Origin: Candidatus Enterococcus huntleyi | GTDB lineage: Bacteria > Bacillota > Bacilli > Lactobacillales > Enterococcaceae | NCBI RefSeq assembly: GCF_009933175.1 | Contig: NZ_MAEJ01000008.1 | Location: forward strand, 62,001-126,000 | Direction: 5' to 3' | Length of the DNA: 64,000 bases | Shown: positions 40,621 to 49,133 of the stretch, piece after piece | How positions within the stretch are numbered: position 1 is the first letter of the stretch | Layout of the letters: the number at the start of each line of letters is the position of its first letter | Made by a program: the position numbers and the translations under genes | The notes under the pieces: model-generated | Told to the model about the DNA's origin: nothing | Database searches by the model: none | Seen by the model: only the letters and a program-made list of their open reading frames with translations

Positions 40621-41028
40621 TTATTTTTCATTCCTAAACTGCACCTTATTTTGGAAATAGAGAGTCGCATAGAATAAGTAAAATAGATGAAACTCAATGA
40701 AAAAGCTGTAAATCAATTGTTCAAATCTCAAGGGAATCACCATACCAAACGCCCGTAAAATGTAGACTAGTGTAAACTCCACTAAGTAGAGTGAGATACT
40801 CGTGATAATGGCGTATTGTTGCGGTTTACTTTGATGATAAAAGAGTTGATTTAGAAACAAAATAAACGCCACGCCACTAATTAATAGGGCAACTATCAGT
40901 TGATAATAGGCAAACAAGCACAGGATGCCAGCTCCTAGAATAAGCAAAAAATACTTAAACTTGATAATTGGATAGGCGACTTCCCGATAGAGGATACTGA
41001 GAGTCACTGCAAATATAAGAATGTTCAT
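40621..41028 (-). CDS. Membrane protein of unknown function
   Basis: About 135 residues from ATG 41028 (AAAGGTG ten bases upstream). Four or five membrane helices (MNILIFAVTLSILYREV, YFLLILGAGILCLFAYYQLIVALLISGVAFILF, ISLYLVEFTLVYIL, FHLFYLFYATLYF). No soluble domain and no family recognised. It lies between the sensor kinase block and the ABC exporter, separated from the kinases by a terminator. It could be an immunity or accessory protein; no direct evidence. Confidence 0.6.
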   Translation of the reverse strand: MNILIFAVTLSILYREVAYPIIKFKYFLLILGAGILCLFAYYQLIVALLISGVAFILFLNQLFYHQSKPQQYAIITSISLYLVEFTLVYILRAFGMVIPLRFEQLIYSFFIEFHLFYLFYATLYFQNKVQFRNEK

Positions 41029-41150
41029 ATCACACACGCACCTTTAAAAAAATTGACGATAGCTATCTAAGAAAAGAGCTTTTTCGAACTATTTTGAAGT
41101 CCTTAGCTAGCGACTCTTTTCTTTCTATATTTACTATACCTTGCCACAAA

Positions 41151-41181
41151 TAAAAAAGACCGTTTCTATCCCTTTCGGTCA
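41151..41181 (-). terminator. Terminator after the sensor-kinase operon
   Basis: On the minus strand GACCG-AAAGGGATAGAAA-CGGTC followed by TTTTTTATTT. Confidence 0.78.
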
Positions 41182-41241
41182 AAAAACAGTCCTTATTAGT
41201 TAGTGTTTGGTCTACGAGGTGCTGTGTCGCACATTTATTTC

Positions 41242-42651
41242 TTATTCGACAATACTGAATGCTTGGATAAATTCATCATTTTGAATCGACGTTTGTTTCA
41301 AGACAAATTCATAACGATTTAAAATATTCTGATAACTACTTAAGCCCAATCCGCGATTCGTGCCTTTGGTTGAATAGCCTTCTTCCCAGATTTTTTGCAA
41401 TAATGGCTTTTCTACTAACGAGTTCTTGACCAACACATTCAGTTCATTTGCTTCATTTAGTAGTAAAATACTGAGGCTGCCTTATTGCTGCTTGGCAACT
41501 TCCTCTTTGGCATTATCAATCAAAATCCCTAGGCAACGATTAAAATCACTGATACTAATCTTGACTGAGTCAATCGGGTAAGGAATCTCGATTGCATAGC
41601 GAATATTCTCTGTCTCCAGCTCCATCAGCTTGACTAATAGTAAGCTTTTTAATTCCATCACCTTTAGATTGGCTAGCTGGCTACTCAACATGATACTCGA
41701 GCCAATCTGCTCATCCAGATGATTCATCGTCGACGATAAGTAGTCTTGAATCGAGGAAATATCGCCTTCTTTGGCCTGCAAATAGATACTAGAAATAATA
41801 TTCTTGTAATCATGACGCAGATTTTTCATCTCCACCTGCAGGTTCTCCAATTTTTGGATATAGAGTTGTTGCTGAATCAGTTCATTTTTTTGTCGCTCAA
41901 CTTTTTCCATATTCATAAATAAATAGGAAGAGAACCAGATGAGGACTATGGTAAAACTGATGTCCGCAAAAAGAATCAAGACCATTTCGTTAGTATACTT
42001 GTGTATCGGATCAAACGAATTCACGAGAACTGCTTCATTAATCGCTTGGACAAACAAGGCGACGATGTGAGCAAAGACACTGATATTCACCACAATCACC
42101 AAAATCAACAGGTAACTGGTCGCTTTATAGTGGGAAATTTTTACCACTTTATCCACCGCATTCACTCGTTTTAGAATAAAGTAAATCCCTAAAGTCAAGA
42201 ACGGCGTGACTGCGGAATAAACACAAGAGGCCAAAAAGAAATAACTTGATAAGTCGACGACACTATAAAAAATCCATAGTAATAAGTAACTACTGCCGAT
42301 ATAAATGATGTAACTGATCATGGCTGCCAACACAACTAGGGTATAATTTTTCTTGCGATAGGTTTTAAAAGCCACGACAACAACCGCAATATCCAGGATG
42401 TATAACAGATTATTGATAACCATGCCAGATAGGCCGGCGATACTAAACGAGGTCACATAGATGCTCCCACCAAATGAGATAACTTCCAAGAAAAAGGCAG
42501 CAATGACCATCCTCCAAGGGGTTATTTTCTCGCGAGTGAGTAACTGAATCGTAGCTACTAGGACGATATAGGACACCCAGCAAAAGATGAACTCAGTAAC
42601 CATATAATAGTCAATAAAAAATAATTGCAAATTATCTAGCAATTCAGTCAT
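41242..42651 (-). pseudogene. AgrC-like sensor kinase broken by an in-frame stop
   Basis: Membrane histidine kinase of the GHKL (HPK10/AgrC) type. Codons 1-389 are open: six or seven membrane helices, then EKVERQKNELIQQQLYIQKL, H-box NLRHDYKNIISS and N-box IDNAKEEVAKQQ, then TAA (41482-41484). The same frame goes on as GSLSILLLNEANELNVLVKN and reaches the G-box NRGLGLSSYQNIL before its stop at 41242. In the intact neighbour the equivalent codon is Lys or Gln-like, so one base change made the stop. Without the G-box it cannot bind ATP. It overlaps the intact kinase by eight bases. Confidence 0.88.
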
Positions 42652-44050
42652 TCAATTTCCCTCCAATCTTAAATAGTTGAATAAATTCATGCTCTTCAAT
42701 CAAGGTCTGTTTAAACGCCGCTTCGTAGCGAGCCAAAATCCGTTGATAGCTACTCAAGCCAAGCCCACGATTGGCCCCTTTTGTCGAGTACCCTTCTTGC
42801 CAAATCTTTTGCAGCAACGGTTTTTCAACCAGCGAATTCTTCACCACTACGTGCAGTTCGCCGGACTCATTGGTCAGCTGAATGTGAACCGTCCCCTGCT
42901 TCTGATTACGGACTTCTTCTAAGGCATTATCAAGTAAAATCCCTAGGCAGCGGGTAAAATCGTTGGTACTCATCGCAATCTTCTCAATCACATAAGGAAT
43001 CTGAAGAGTATAGGCAATTTTTTCCTCTTCGAGAGCCATGATCTTGACTAGCAAAAGACTTTTGACCTCCGCTACCTTCAAATTCACCAGCTGGCTGCTT
43101 AGCATGATGCCTGAGCCCACCTGCTCATCCAACAGATTCATGGTGCTGGATAGATAGGTCTGAATGGATGAAACATCGCCTTCTTTTGACTGCAAATAAA
43201 TACTAGAGATCACATTCTTATAGTCATGACGGAAAGTTTTCATCTCGGATTGTAAGTTTTCCAACTTTTGTATGTATAATTGCTGCTGAATCAGCTCGTT
43301 TTCTTGCTGACGAACTTTTTCCATGTGCATAAATAAATAGGTAGAGAACCAAACCAAGCTGACCGTCACGCTACAAGCAATAAAGAAGACCACGAGACTC
43401 TCATTAATATTTTGATCCAGTAGCGCAACATCGCCGGTCGTGAACAGTTCACTAAATGCGACCATGGTACTGTTCACCAGATAATTAATCGCCCCGGTAA
43501 TAATCAGTAAGCTTGCGAAAATAGTCCAAACAATTAGCTTAAACTGCATAATTTTAGCAAAGAGTTCATTTAACTTGATTTTCTTACACATTAGATAGAA
43601 TAAACTCATCGGCAGAGCGGTCAATAGATTGGGGATAATAAAAACATAGCCAATGTAGGGTCCACGGGCGAGCAGCGTGATAAATAGATAGCTGAGTATA
43701 AAATCTGACAGATAATAGCTGGCATAGGTAAACGTAAACGCCAATAAAAACAGCTTCACCTGACGCTTTTGGACACTACGAAAATACATCAGATAGACCC
43801 CGGCCGTCAGAATCATAATCAACGAATTCCAACCAAAGACACCTAAGAGTTGAATAATCACTGGTGCCGTTGCGATTGCCATAAAAATAGCCGTCACAAG
43901 TGCTGCGACGAGTACATTATAGCTAAGCTTCTTTTTCTGGTTGAGTAAAAAACTCAGTAGCACCACCTGCATGAAATGGGCTAGAAAAACACCGATGAAT
44001 TGAAAAACTCTTTGATGGGTAATCATAAAATAGAGTAGCTCACTGGCCAT
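42644..44050 (-). CDS. AgrC-like sensor histidine kinase
   Basis: 468 residues. N-terminal sensor part with six to seven membrane helices (about 5-240), a linker coiled coil (QQENELIQQQLYIQKLENLQ), H-box FRHDYKNVISS with His275, N-box LDNALEEVRNQ (about 385) and G-box NRGLGLSSYQRIL (about 435). This plan is that of peptide-pheromone receptors such as AgrC, ComD and PlnB. It overlaps the stop of the response regulator gene by one base. The ligand is unknown: no agrB/agrD-type gene was found. The second, broken kinase follows in tandem and is nearly the same from the linker on. Confidence 0.92.
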   Translation of the reverse strand: MASELLYFMITHQRVFQFIGVFLAHFMQVVLLSFLLNQKKKLSYNVLVAALVTAIFMAIATAPVIIQLLGVFGWNSLIMILTAGVYLMYFRSVQKRQVKLFLLAFTFTYASYYLSDFILSYLFITLLARGPYIGYVFIIPNLLTALPMSLFYLMCKKIKLNELFAKIMQFKLIVWTIFASLLIITGAINYLVNSTMVAFSELFTTGDVALLDQNINESLVVFFIACSVTVSLVWFSTYLFMHMEKVRQQENELIQQQLYIQKLENLQSEMKTFRHDYKNVISSIYLQSKEGDVSSIQTYLSSTMNLLDEQVGSGIMLSSQLVNLKVAEVKSLLLVKIMALEEEKIAYTLQIPYVIEKIAMSTNDFTRCLGILLDNALEEVRNQKQGTVHIQLTNESGELHVVVKNSLVEKPLLQKIWQEGYSTKGANRGLGLSSYQRILARYEAAFKQTLIEEHEFIQLFKIGGKLND

Positions 44051-44781
44051 TAGCGGTACTCCTTAACGGTAGCTTTCATGCCACGAGAGACAAAGCAACT
44101 CTCGCCATTCTCAAAAGTAATCTCGTTATCCTTCGCATTAAAAGCTTTCATCTTGTCCAGATTCGCGATAAATGACCGATGAACCCGTACAAATGACTCG
44201 GGCAATTGCTCGGCTACTTCATTCAAATTTCCGGAAAACTCCATCATTTCCTCTTCCGTATGGACACTCACCACATGCTTTTTACTACTCGTCTCGAAAA
44301 ATAAGATCTCCTTAATAGGAATATGCGTCACTCGGCCAAAGACTTTTACCTTAAAATAAGCTTCTTCACTGACCGTTAGCTCGTTATTTTGACCATGAAT
44401 ATGATCCAAACATTCATGAATCCGCTGTACAATCACCGCATTGTCATCCTTCACAATATAATCCATGACCTCTAGGCGATGACGAAATGTTTCTTGCAAT
44501 AATTCATCATGCGTTGTTATGTATACGATAAATCCCCGCGGATCAATCTCCCGAATGCGTACCCCTAAGTCAAAGCCATTAAGTACTTGCTTCAAATCGA
44601 CATCCAAAAAATAAATCCCTCGCTGCTTGGTTTCCTTCGCTTGTTGAATAATTTCTTCCGGAAAAGCCGAAGCCAGCACCACCTGAAAATCATAATCTTG
44701 AATCATACAATAAGACTCGATTGATTGTTGAACAAACTCGCGAATCCGTTGATCATCTTCACATATATATATTGGAACCAT
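44050..44781 (-). CDS. LytTR-family response regulator (AgrA-like)
   Basis: About 243 residues from ATG 44781 (AAGGTGG eight bases upstream; an earlier ATG at 44802 is less likely). Receiver domain at about 1-125 with acidic pocket ICEDD and phospho-acceptor Asp60 in YFLDVDL; LytTR DNA-binding domain at about 140-240 (EILFFETSSKKHVVSVHT, SFVRVHRSFIANLDKM, CFVSRGMKATVKEY). It is the first gene of the operon and pairs with the kinase that follows. Its targets are unknown; the adjacent ABC exporter and membrane protein are candidates. Confidence 0.93.
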   Translation of the reverse strand: MVPIYICEDDQRIREFVQQSIESYCMIQDYDFQVVLASAFPEEIIQQAKETKQRGIYFLDVDLKQVLNGFDLGVRIREIDPRGFIVYITTHDELLQETFRHRLEVMDYIVKDDNAVIVQRIHECLDHIHGQNNELTVSEEAYFKVKVFGRVTHIPIKEILFFETSSKKHVVSVHTEEEMMEFSGNLNEVAEQLPESFVRVHRSFIANLDKMKAFNAKDNEITFENGESCFVSRGMKATVKEYR

Positions 44782-44802
44782 GGAATCACCCACCTTTTTC
44801 AT

Positions 44803-45230
44803 TTCATTTTTTTCTTTGTTTCACTAGCTAGATTTACTGAATACGGCACAATAAATCGTTCCGCTCACTCCTCTTAGGCGAATCATCTACTGCAACCTTA
44901 TCTTCAATCATCTAGCCTTTTTTCAGTTCGCCGTACCTTTATTCTACCTGATAAAAAGGAGAATACTAGAAAAAGAATAGATATTTTCTACTTCCACGCA
45001 AATAGTTTGCTCAGTTGTTCGACCAGAAATAAAAGGAAACTATAGTTGCCACAAATCCAGTCACTATGGTGTGCCTAGACAGTGAAAAACACCATCCTAT
45101 CGGTAAGAATAGTGTTTTTCGTCAGTATTTATTTCGCCAAAATTTGGTTCTTAAATCTGACGTTTACATTGTCTATTTAACTTTTTTACTCTTCTTTTGT
45201 TCCTCTTATTCTGATGCTTCACTCTAGTCA
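44803..45230. other. Upstream region of the two-component operon
   Basis: About 430 bp, AT-rich. A hairpin with GAAAAACAC (about 45083-45091) and GTGTTTTTC (about 45111-45119) is a probable terminator of unknown owner. I looked for a small pheromone gene; only a 14-codon frame starting from GTG next to GAGGAGTGAG (minus strand, about 44880) appears, which is too weak to call. Confidence 0.45.
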
Positions 45231-45491
45231 TTAGATCAGTTTGAGAAAAATCAGCGTGACCAGATACGGGATTGAAACAACAATAAAATAGAAGTAATAG
45301 TGCTTCGAAAAACCAGCTTCGTGTTGAGAATTTGCACGCATTCGGTCGCCAGATACAGCAGTACCAGATAATAGAATCCCTAAGATCAGAGTGGCTAGGC
45401 CAAAAAACATAATGAGGCTCTCAAAACCCAAAAAGTAGAAGAATAGGACACTTATGCTGGATGCAACAAACGTAAGCAGATAGTTTTTCAT
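45231..45491 (-). CDS. Small membrane protein, DUF5316-like
   Basis: 86 residues with three hydrophobic segments (LLTFVASSISVLFFYFLGF, LIMFFGLATLILGILLS, YFYFIVVSIPYLVTLIFLKL). The middle phrase SGTAVSGDRMRANSQHE resembles the DUF5316 family signature (GxxVSGDRxRAN). GGAGGAAAC lies directly before the ATG. Function unknown; it stands alone between the two-component operon and an XRE gene. Confidence 0.65.
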   Translation of the reverse strand: MKNYLLTFVASSISVLFFYFLGFESLIMFFGLATLILGILLSGTAVSGDRMRANSQHEAGFSKHYYFYFIVVSIPYLVTLIFLKLI

Positions 45492-45625
45492 GCTGTTTCC
45501 TCCTCGAATTTATCGGTCGTTCATTCACCTAAATTATAGCATATTCCGATAATCGTCTCGCGGATTATCCCGATGACACATATCTTTTTAGCGCACTTCA
45601 GCGTCAACCTCTAGAATACAAAACA

Positions 45626-45663
45626 ACGCACATTCTATTTTATAAATAGCCTGTGCGCTGTTC
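45626..45663 (-). terminator. Terminator after the XRE gene at 45685
   Basis: On the minus strand AACAGCGCACA-GGC-TATT-TTATAA-AATA-GAA-TGTGCGTTGTT, followed by TTGT; stem is long with internal loops. Confidence 0.7.
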
Positions 45664-45684
45664 TCTCTTACTATCGATTCTTGC

Positions 45685-46479
45685 TTACTTCGCGTAATTC
45701 CGTATTTTTCTAAACAACCATGCATCCACGGTTCCTTTATCCAATTTGAAGATAAAAATGATTAGACAGATCAGGACTAACGTGATTTGCGATAAATTAA
45801 AGACGATGAATTCCATCGTAATCAATGATCCACCTATAGGTTCCATCGTATAATAGTTTAAGCCCAAAGAAATAATCATGGTGAGTATACTTAACAGCCA
45901 AATACTAATTCTCGTATAGCGCCATAAGCTGATCATCAGCCAGCTTCCTGCTAGACTGATGAGGGTAATAATCAGTCCGTCATTCCAAAACCAGCTTTCA
46001 CTCGTCGGCAGCGCATACTGAATGGTTAATAATAGTGGCCAAACTAGGAAGGTAACCCCTAACATCGTTTTCAACAATCGCTCTTTTCCAGAATAACAAG
46101 CAATCGCAAAACTGCTACCAGCACATACAGAAGCACATAACACAATCAAGGACCATGAGGGTTTGCCGGTCAAACTAAAATCGACTACTAAACAAATCGC
46201 GTCTGCCAACACCAATCCACCAATAAAAATTAAAAATAAACTACTTAACACACTTCTTTTCTTCAAACTTGTAATCACTTTAACATCCCCTTTTAGTAAC
46301 ACATCTAGGGAGATTGAAAACAGTTCACTCAAGAGAACCAAACTTTCTATATCAGGATAACTACGCCCTACCTCCCAATTAGAAATCGTTTGTCTAGATA
46401 CATTTAATTGTTGGGCTAATTCTTGTTGGGTCAAGTTAGCTTGCTTTCTCTTTTCCTGTAACCTTTCGCCTAAGTTCAT
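45685..46479 (-). CDS. XRE regulator with multiple membrane segments
   Basis: 264 residues. HTH at about 1-58: LGERLQEKRKQANLTQQELAQQLNVSRQTISNWEVGRSYPD. After a short linker six hydrophobic helices follow (SLFLIFIGGLVLADAICLVV, SLIVLCASVCAGSSFAIACY, LGVTFLVWPLLLTIQYAL and others). This is the largest of the XRE-plus-membrane set in this region. A dense TTACCTAG cluster stands about 190-220 bp upstream. Function unknown; a membrane-sensing regulator is likely. Confidence 0.87.
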   Translation of the reverse strand: MNLGERLQEKRKQANLTQQELAQQLNVSRQTISNWEVGRSYPDIESLVLLSELFSISLDVLLKGDVKVITSLKKRSVLSSLFLIFIGGLVLADAICLVVDFSLTGKPSWSLIVLCASVCAGSSFAIACYSGKERLLKTMLGVTFLVWPLLLTIQYALPTSESWFWNDGLIITLISLAGSWLMISLWRYTRISIWLLSILTMIISLGLNYYTMEPIGGSLITMEFIVFNLSQITLVLICLIIFIFKLDKGTVDAWLFRKIRNYAK

Positions 46480-46668
46480 CTATGCTTCATCTCCTGTTCA
46501 CAGTATAAATTGTGTTTACTAAAAGAACCTAGAAAAGAAACTAAGCATCTAGCAAAATAGCTGCCTAGAATCTAAGCAAGCCTATTCTACCAATGATATT
46601 CTCCTCTTTAGGTTATCAGAACTTCTTTGATTTTTCCATCCATCATGGTTTCTTTTTGATTTAGCTAT

Positions 46669-46701
46669 GTAGGTAAATTACCTAGGTATTACCTAGTAAA
46701 T
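46669..46701. promoter_or_regulatory. TTACCTAG motif cluster before the XRE gene
   Basis: TAGGTAAATTACCTA is a near-perfect palindrome, and TTACCTAGGTATTACCTAGTAAA adds two more overlapping sites. The same core occurs at 34824, 35338 and 40551. Confidence 0.5.
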
Positions 46702-46745
46702 ACAAATCGTTCATTTGTAGTCGATTTTCTCACAGGTTCAAATCC

Positions 46746-46785
46746 TACATTAGTGGATACACCTACTTGGGCATCCACTAATGTA
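46746..46785. repeat. 13-bp perfect inverted repeat after tag
   Basis: TACATTAGTGGAT (46746-46758) and ATCCACTAATGTA (46773-46785) with a 14-base loop. There is no T-run on either side, so ordinary termination is doubtful. GGTTCAAATCC just before it looks like a tRNA T-arm, but no tRNA is present. Confidence 0.6.
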
Positions 46786-46794
46786 TCCGACAAA

Positions 46795-47355
46795 TTATTG
46801 GCAGAGTTTTTTCCTAAAGCAAGACTCGATATGATCATTAACTAGTCCAATCGATTGCATGTAGGCATAAATCGTCGTACTACCTAAAAATTTGAAGCCA
46901 CGTTTCTTTAAGTCTTTACTAATCTTGTCGGATAACTCTGTCGATGGCGGCACTTCGCTCAATTCCTGCCAGTGATTGATAATCGGCTGATGATTCACAA
47001 ATGACCAAATATAGGTATCAAAACTCCCAAATTCTTCTTGGATTGCCATAAATTTTTGGGCATTATTGATGGCTGCTTTGATTTTCAGCGAATTACGGAT
47101 AATCCCTGGATTATTCAACAGCTCTTCAATTTTTTTGTCATCATATGTAGCAATTATACGATAATCCCACTGATCGTACGCCTCATCAAATTGTGCTTCT
47201 TTTTTCAAAATAGTCAGCCAACTTAGCCCTGCTTGATTGGCTTCTAACATCAACATTTTAAATAATTGTTGGTCATTATGTTCCGGCACACCCCATTGAT
47301 TATCGTGATAAACTGTTTCTAATTCATGCTTTTCAGCCCAGCCACAACGTTCCAT
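46795..47355 (-). CDS. tag: DNA-3-methyladenine glycosylase I
   Basis: Base-excision repair enzyme that removes 3-methyladenine, 186 residues. The Zn-binding residues of E. coli Tag are at the same positions: Cys4 (MERCGWAE), His17 (VYHDNQWGVP), His175 and Cys179 (NDHIESC). Further family phrases are QLFKMLMLEANQAGLSWLTILKK and GFKFLGSTTIYAYMQSIGLVNDH. It is followed by an inverted repeat. The metallophosphoesterase gene upstream ends 12 bp before it, so they may be one operon. Confidence 0.97.
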   Translation of the reverse strand: MERCGWAEKHELETVYHDNQWGVPEHNDQQLFKMLMLEANQAGLSWLTILKKEAQFDEAYDQWDYRIIATYDDKKIEELLNNPGIIRNSLKIKAAINNAQKFMAIQEEFGSFDTYIWSFVNHQPIINHWQELSEVPPSTELSDKISKDLKKRGFKFLGSTTIYAYMQSIGLVNDHIESCFRKKLCQ

Positions 47356-47367
47356 TCTATTTCCCTC

Positions 47368-48267
47368 CTAATAGTCAATCAGCGTCATGGCTGATTGAAA
47401 CTCATTCTTTAAATGTTGTTCTTTATACTGATCAAAAGCTGCTTGATTAGCTTTCAAAACACTTCTGATTTTCGCCATCTGGAAAGTCTCCATCAGCTGA
47501 TTTTCTCGGATAAAGTCGCGCGTCAGCTGCCATTCATAAAAGTAGCCCAACGGTCGACAACTATAGAGCGTATTGCCAATCTGTTGCTCTTCAAATTTCC
47601 GATGCGTATGGCCAAAGACCACCTGCTGAACATTGGCAAAGCGATCAATTAGTTCTCCTAATGCTTCCGAACCCAGAAACGCATTCAGCTGATTCCAGCG
47701 CTGATATTTACCAGTCTGATAGACAATAAATTCGCGCTTAGGAACGAAATGAGTGGCTAAGACAACCTCGAGCCCTTTCTCTTCTAACTCCACTAAGATT
47801 TTTTCTAAACGCTGCAACCCCAAGCGATTAACCTCTGGATCAGAAAATTCCCGTTGAATAAAACGATCATACCAGTATAAATTTTTTAAGCGAAGACTCT
47901 CTTTTTCAGTATTCGTTGTCGAATAACTATAATCATACCAGCCGTTAAATCCTAGTAAGACTTTCTTTTCATTTAGAGGAATGAAGCGCTCATTTAGAAA
48001 ATGAACATTAGGATAATGGGCCATCATCGCCTCACCGGTCACATCCGCCAGCTCATGATTGCCGAAGATAAAACTTGTAGCTAAGCCTTTATGATTAAAA
48101 AAATCCAGCACTGCCTGACAAGTCTTCAGACGATTAGCCGTATCACCAGCCAGATGCAGATGCGTCACCTCTTGCTCCATCAGGATAGTAAATAATTGCT
48201 GCAGCTCTTTTTCTGTAAAGTGATTAATGTCCACATGCAAATCACTGATAATCGCCAATCGACCCAT
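47368..48267 (-). CDS. Calcineurin-like metallophosphoesterase
   Basis: 299 residues with the full set of metallophosphoesterase motifs: ISDLHVDIN (metal site I), HLAGDTANR, FIFGNHELAD, LATHFVPK and VFGHTHRKFE. No signal peptide. The C-terminal 70 residues are helical and charged. The substrate cannot be inferred; relatives hydrolyse phosphodiesters or nucleotides. It precedes tag by 12 bp, which might hint at a shared transcript. Confidence 0.9.
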   Translation of the reverse strand: MGRLAIISDLHVDINHFTEKELQQLFTILMEQEVTHLHLAGDTANRLKTCQAVLDFFNHKGLATSFIFGNHELADVTGEAMMAHYPNVHFLNERFIPLNEKKVLLGFNGWYDYSYSTTNTEKESLRLKNLYWYDRFIQREFSDPEVNRLGLQRLEKILVELEEKGLEVVLATHFVPKREFIVYQTGKYQRWNQLNAFLGSEALGELIDRFANVQQVVFGHTHRKFEEQQIGNTLYSCRPLGYFYEWQLTRDFIRENQLMETFQMAKIRSVLKANQAAFDQYKEQHLKNEFQSAMTLIDY

Positions 48268-48349
48268 GCCTACACCTGCCTTCTTCTAAAAAATACTTTG
48301 TTCCTATAAAATAAAAATCCGATCGAACCGTTTCTCTACTACTATTTGC

Positions 48350-48925
48350 TTACCTGCTCGCTGATTGTTTCAGCCATTCTTCCTTAGTCACGCCATATTG
48401 GATGTCTGTTACGATTTTTCCACGTAGTTTACGTGCAGCTGGAATCCGACCTTCCTTGGTTAAGCCAATTTTCTGCATCACTCGACCCGAATTTGGATTA
48501 TCTTCATCATGCGTCGCATAGATTCGTGTCAGTCCCAGCTCATCAAAGCCAAATCGCATCAACTCGCGAGCGGCCTCTGGAACAATCCCTCGTCCCCAAT
48601 AATCTCTATTTAGCGTGTAGCCAAGCTCACCGCTATTACTTCCTTCATCTACCCGCAAATCAATCGTTCCAACCATTTGCTGCGTCTCTTTTAATTCGAT
48701 GCCATATTTACCAAAAGGCGCCGCCATAAAATAGTTCGCAATACTGATCGCGGTCTCTTCTTTATTTTGATGCGTTGGAAAAACAAATTTAGTTGTTTCT
48801 TCATCTTTTCCATACGCGTACATATCCTCGACATCCGCTAAAGTCACTGGACGCAAAATTAAGCGCTCCGTCGTCAAACGTTGATTTCGAGCAAAAATAA
48901 GATTCACATTTTTGACTAATTCCAT
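48350..48925 (-). CDS. GNAT-family N-acetyltransferase (RimJ/RimL-like)
   Basis: About 191 residues from ATG 48925; a GTG nine bases earlier (48934) is an alternative with a closer AGAAGGG site. RimJ/RimL-type GNAT: RLTTERLILRPVTLADVEDMYAYGKDE, GELGYTLNRDYWGRGIVPEAARELMRFGF (acetyl-CoA loop) and YATHDEDNPNSGRVMQKIGL. Such enzymes acetylate protein N-termini, amino acids or antibiotics; the acceptor is unknown. Single gene. Confidence 0.9.
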   Translation of the reverse strand: MELVKNVNLIFARNQRLTTERLILRPVTLADVEDMYAYGKDEETTKFVFPTHQNKEETAISIANYFMAAPFGKYGIELKETQQMVGTIDLRVDEGSNSGELGYTLNRDYWGRGIVPEAARELMRFGFDELGLTRIYATHDEDNPNSGRVMQKIGLTKEGRIPAARKLRGKIVTDIQYGVTKEEWLKQSASR

Positions 48926-49037
48926 AACCTTCACCGACCCTTCTGACTGTTTCTCTCTACTATACAGAACCCACGCAGAAAGTTCAAACAGGAATTTTTC
49001 CGCCTCTTGATTGACTCTCAGAAAGACATTTTATCTA

Positions 49038-49075
49038 TAAAAAGAGTGGCAGCTTTTACGCTACCACTCTTTTCC
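49038..49075. terminator. Terminator after the siderophore ABC operon
   Basis: AAAAGAGTGGCAGC-TTTTAC-GCTACCACTCTTTT, one mismatch; A and T runs on both sides allow both directions. Confidence 0.87.
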
Positions 49076-49133
49076 GTGAATAAACGTTGCGCTAGAAGTT
49101 CCTTCTACCACAGACTTTTATTCAAATACTCTA

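Larger units (their letters stand above)
46480..46794. other. Intergenic region with TTACCTAG cluster and a large inverted repeat
   Basis: Contains the motif cluster at 46669-46701 and the inverted repeat at 46746-46785, described separately. No gene is seen. Confidence 0.5.

Noticed and set aside
41068-41126. Inverted AAGAAAAGAG / CTCTTTTCTT words upstream of the 135-residue membrane protein
   Set aside because: Low-complexity purine/pyrimidine tracts with a long spacer; pairing may be chance.
44870-44925. 14-codon frame from GTG upstream of the response regulator as a pheromone gene
   Set aside because: The start overlaps its own ribosome site and there is no leader or double-glycine motif.
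46731-46746. tRNA T-arm-like GGTTCAAATCC
   Set aside because: No acceptor, D-arm or anticodon arm nearby; the similarity is limited to the T-arm word.
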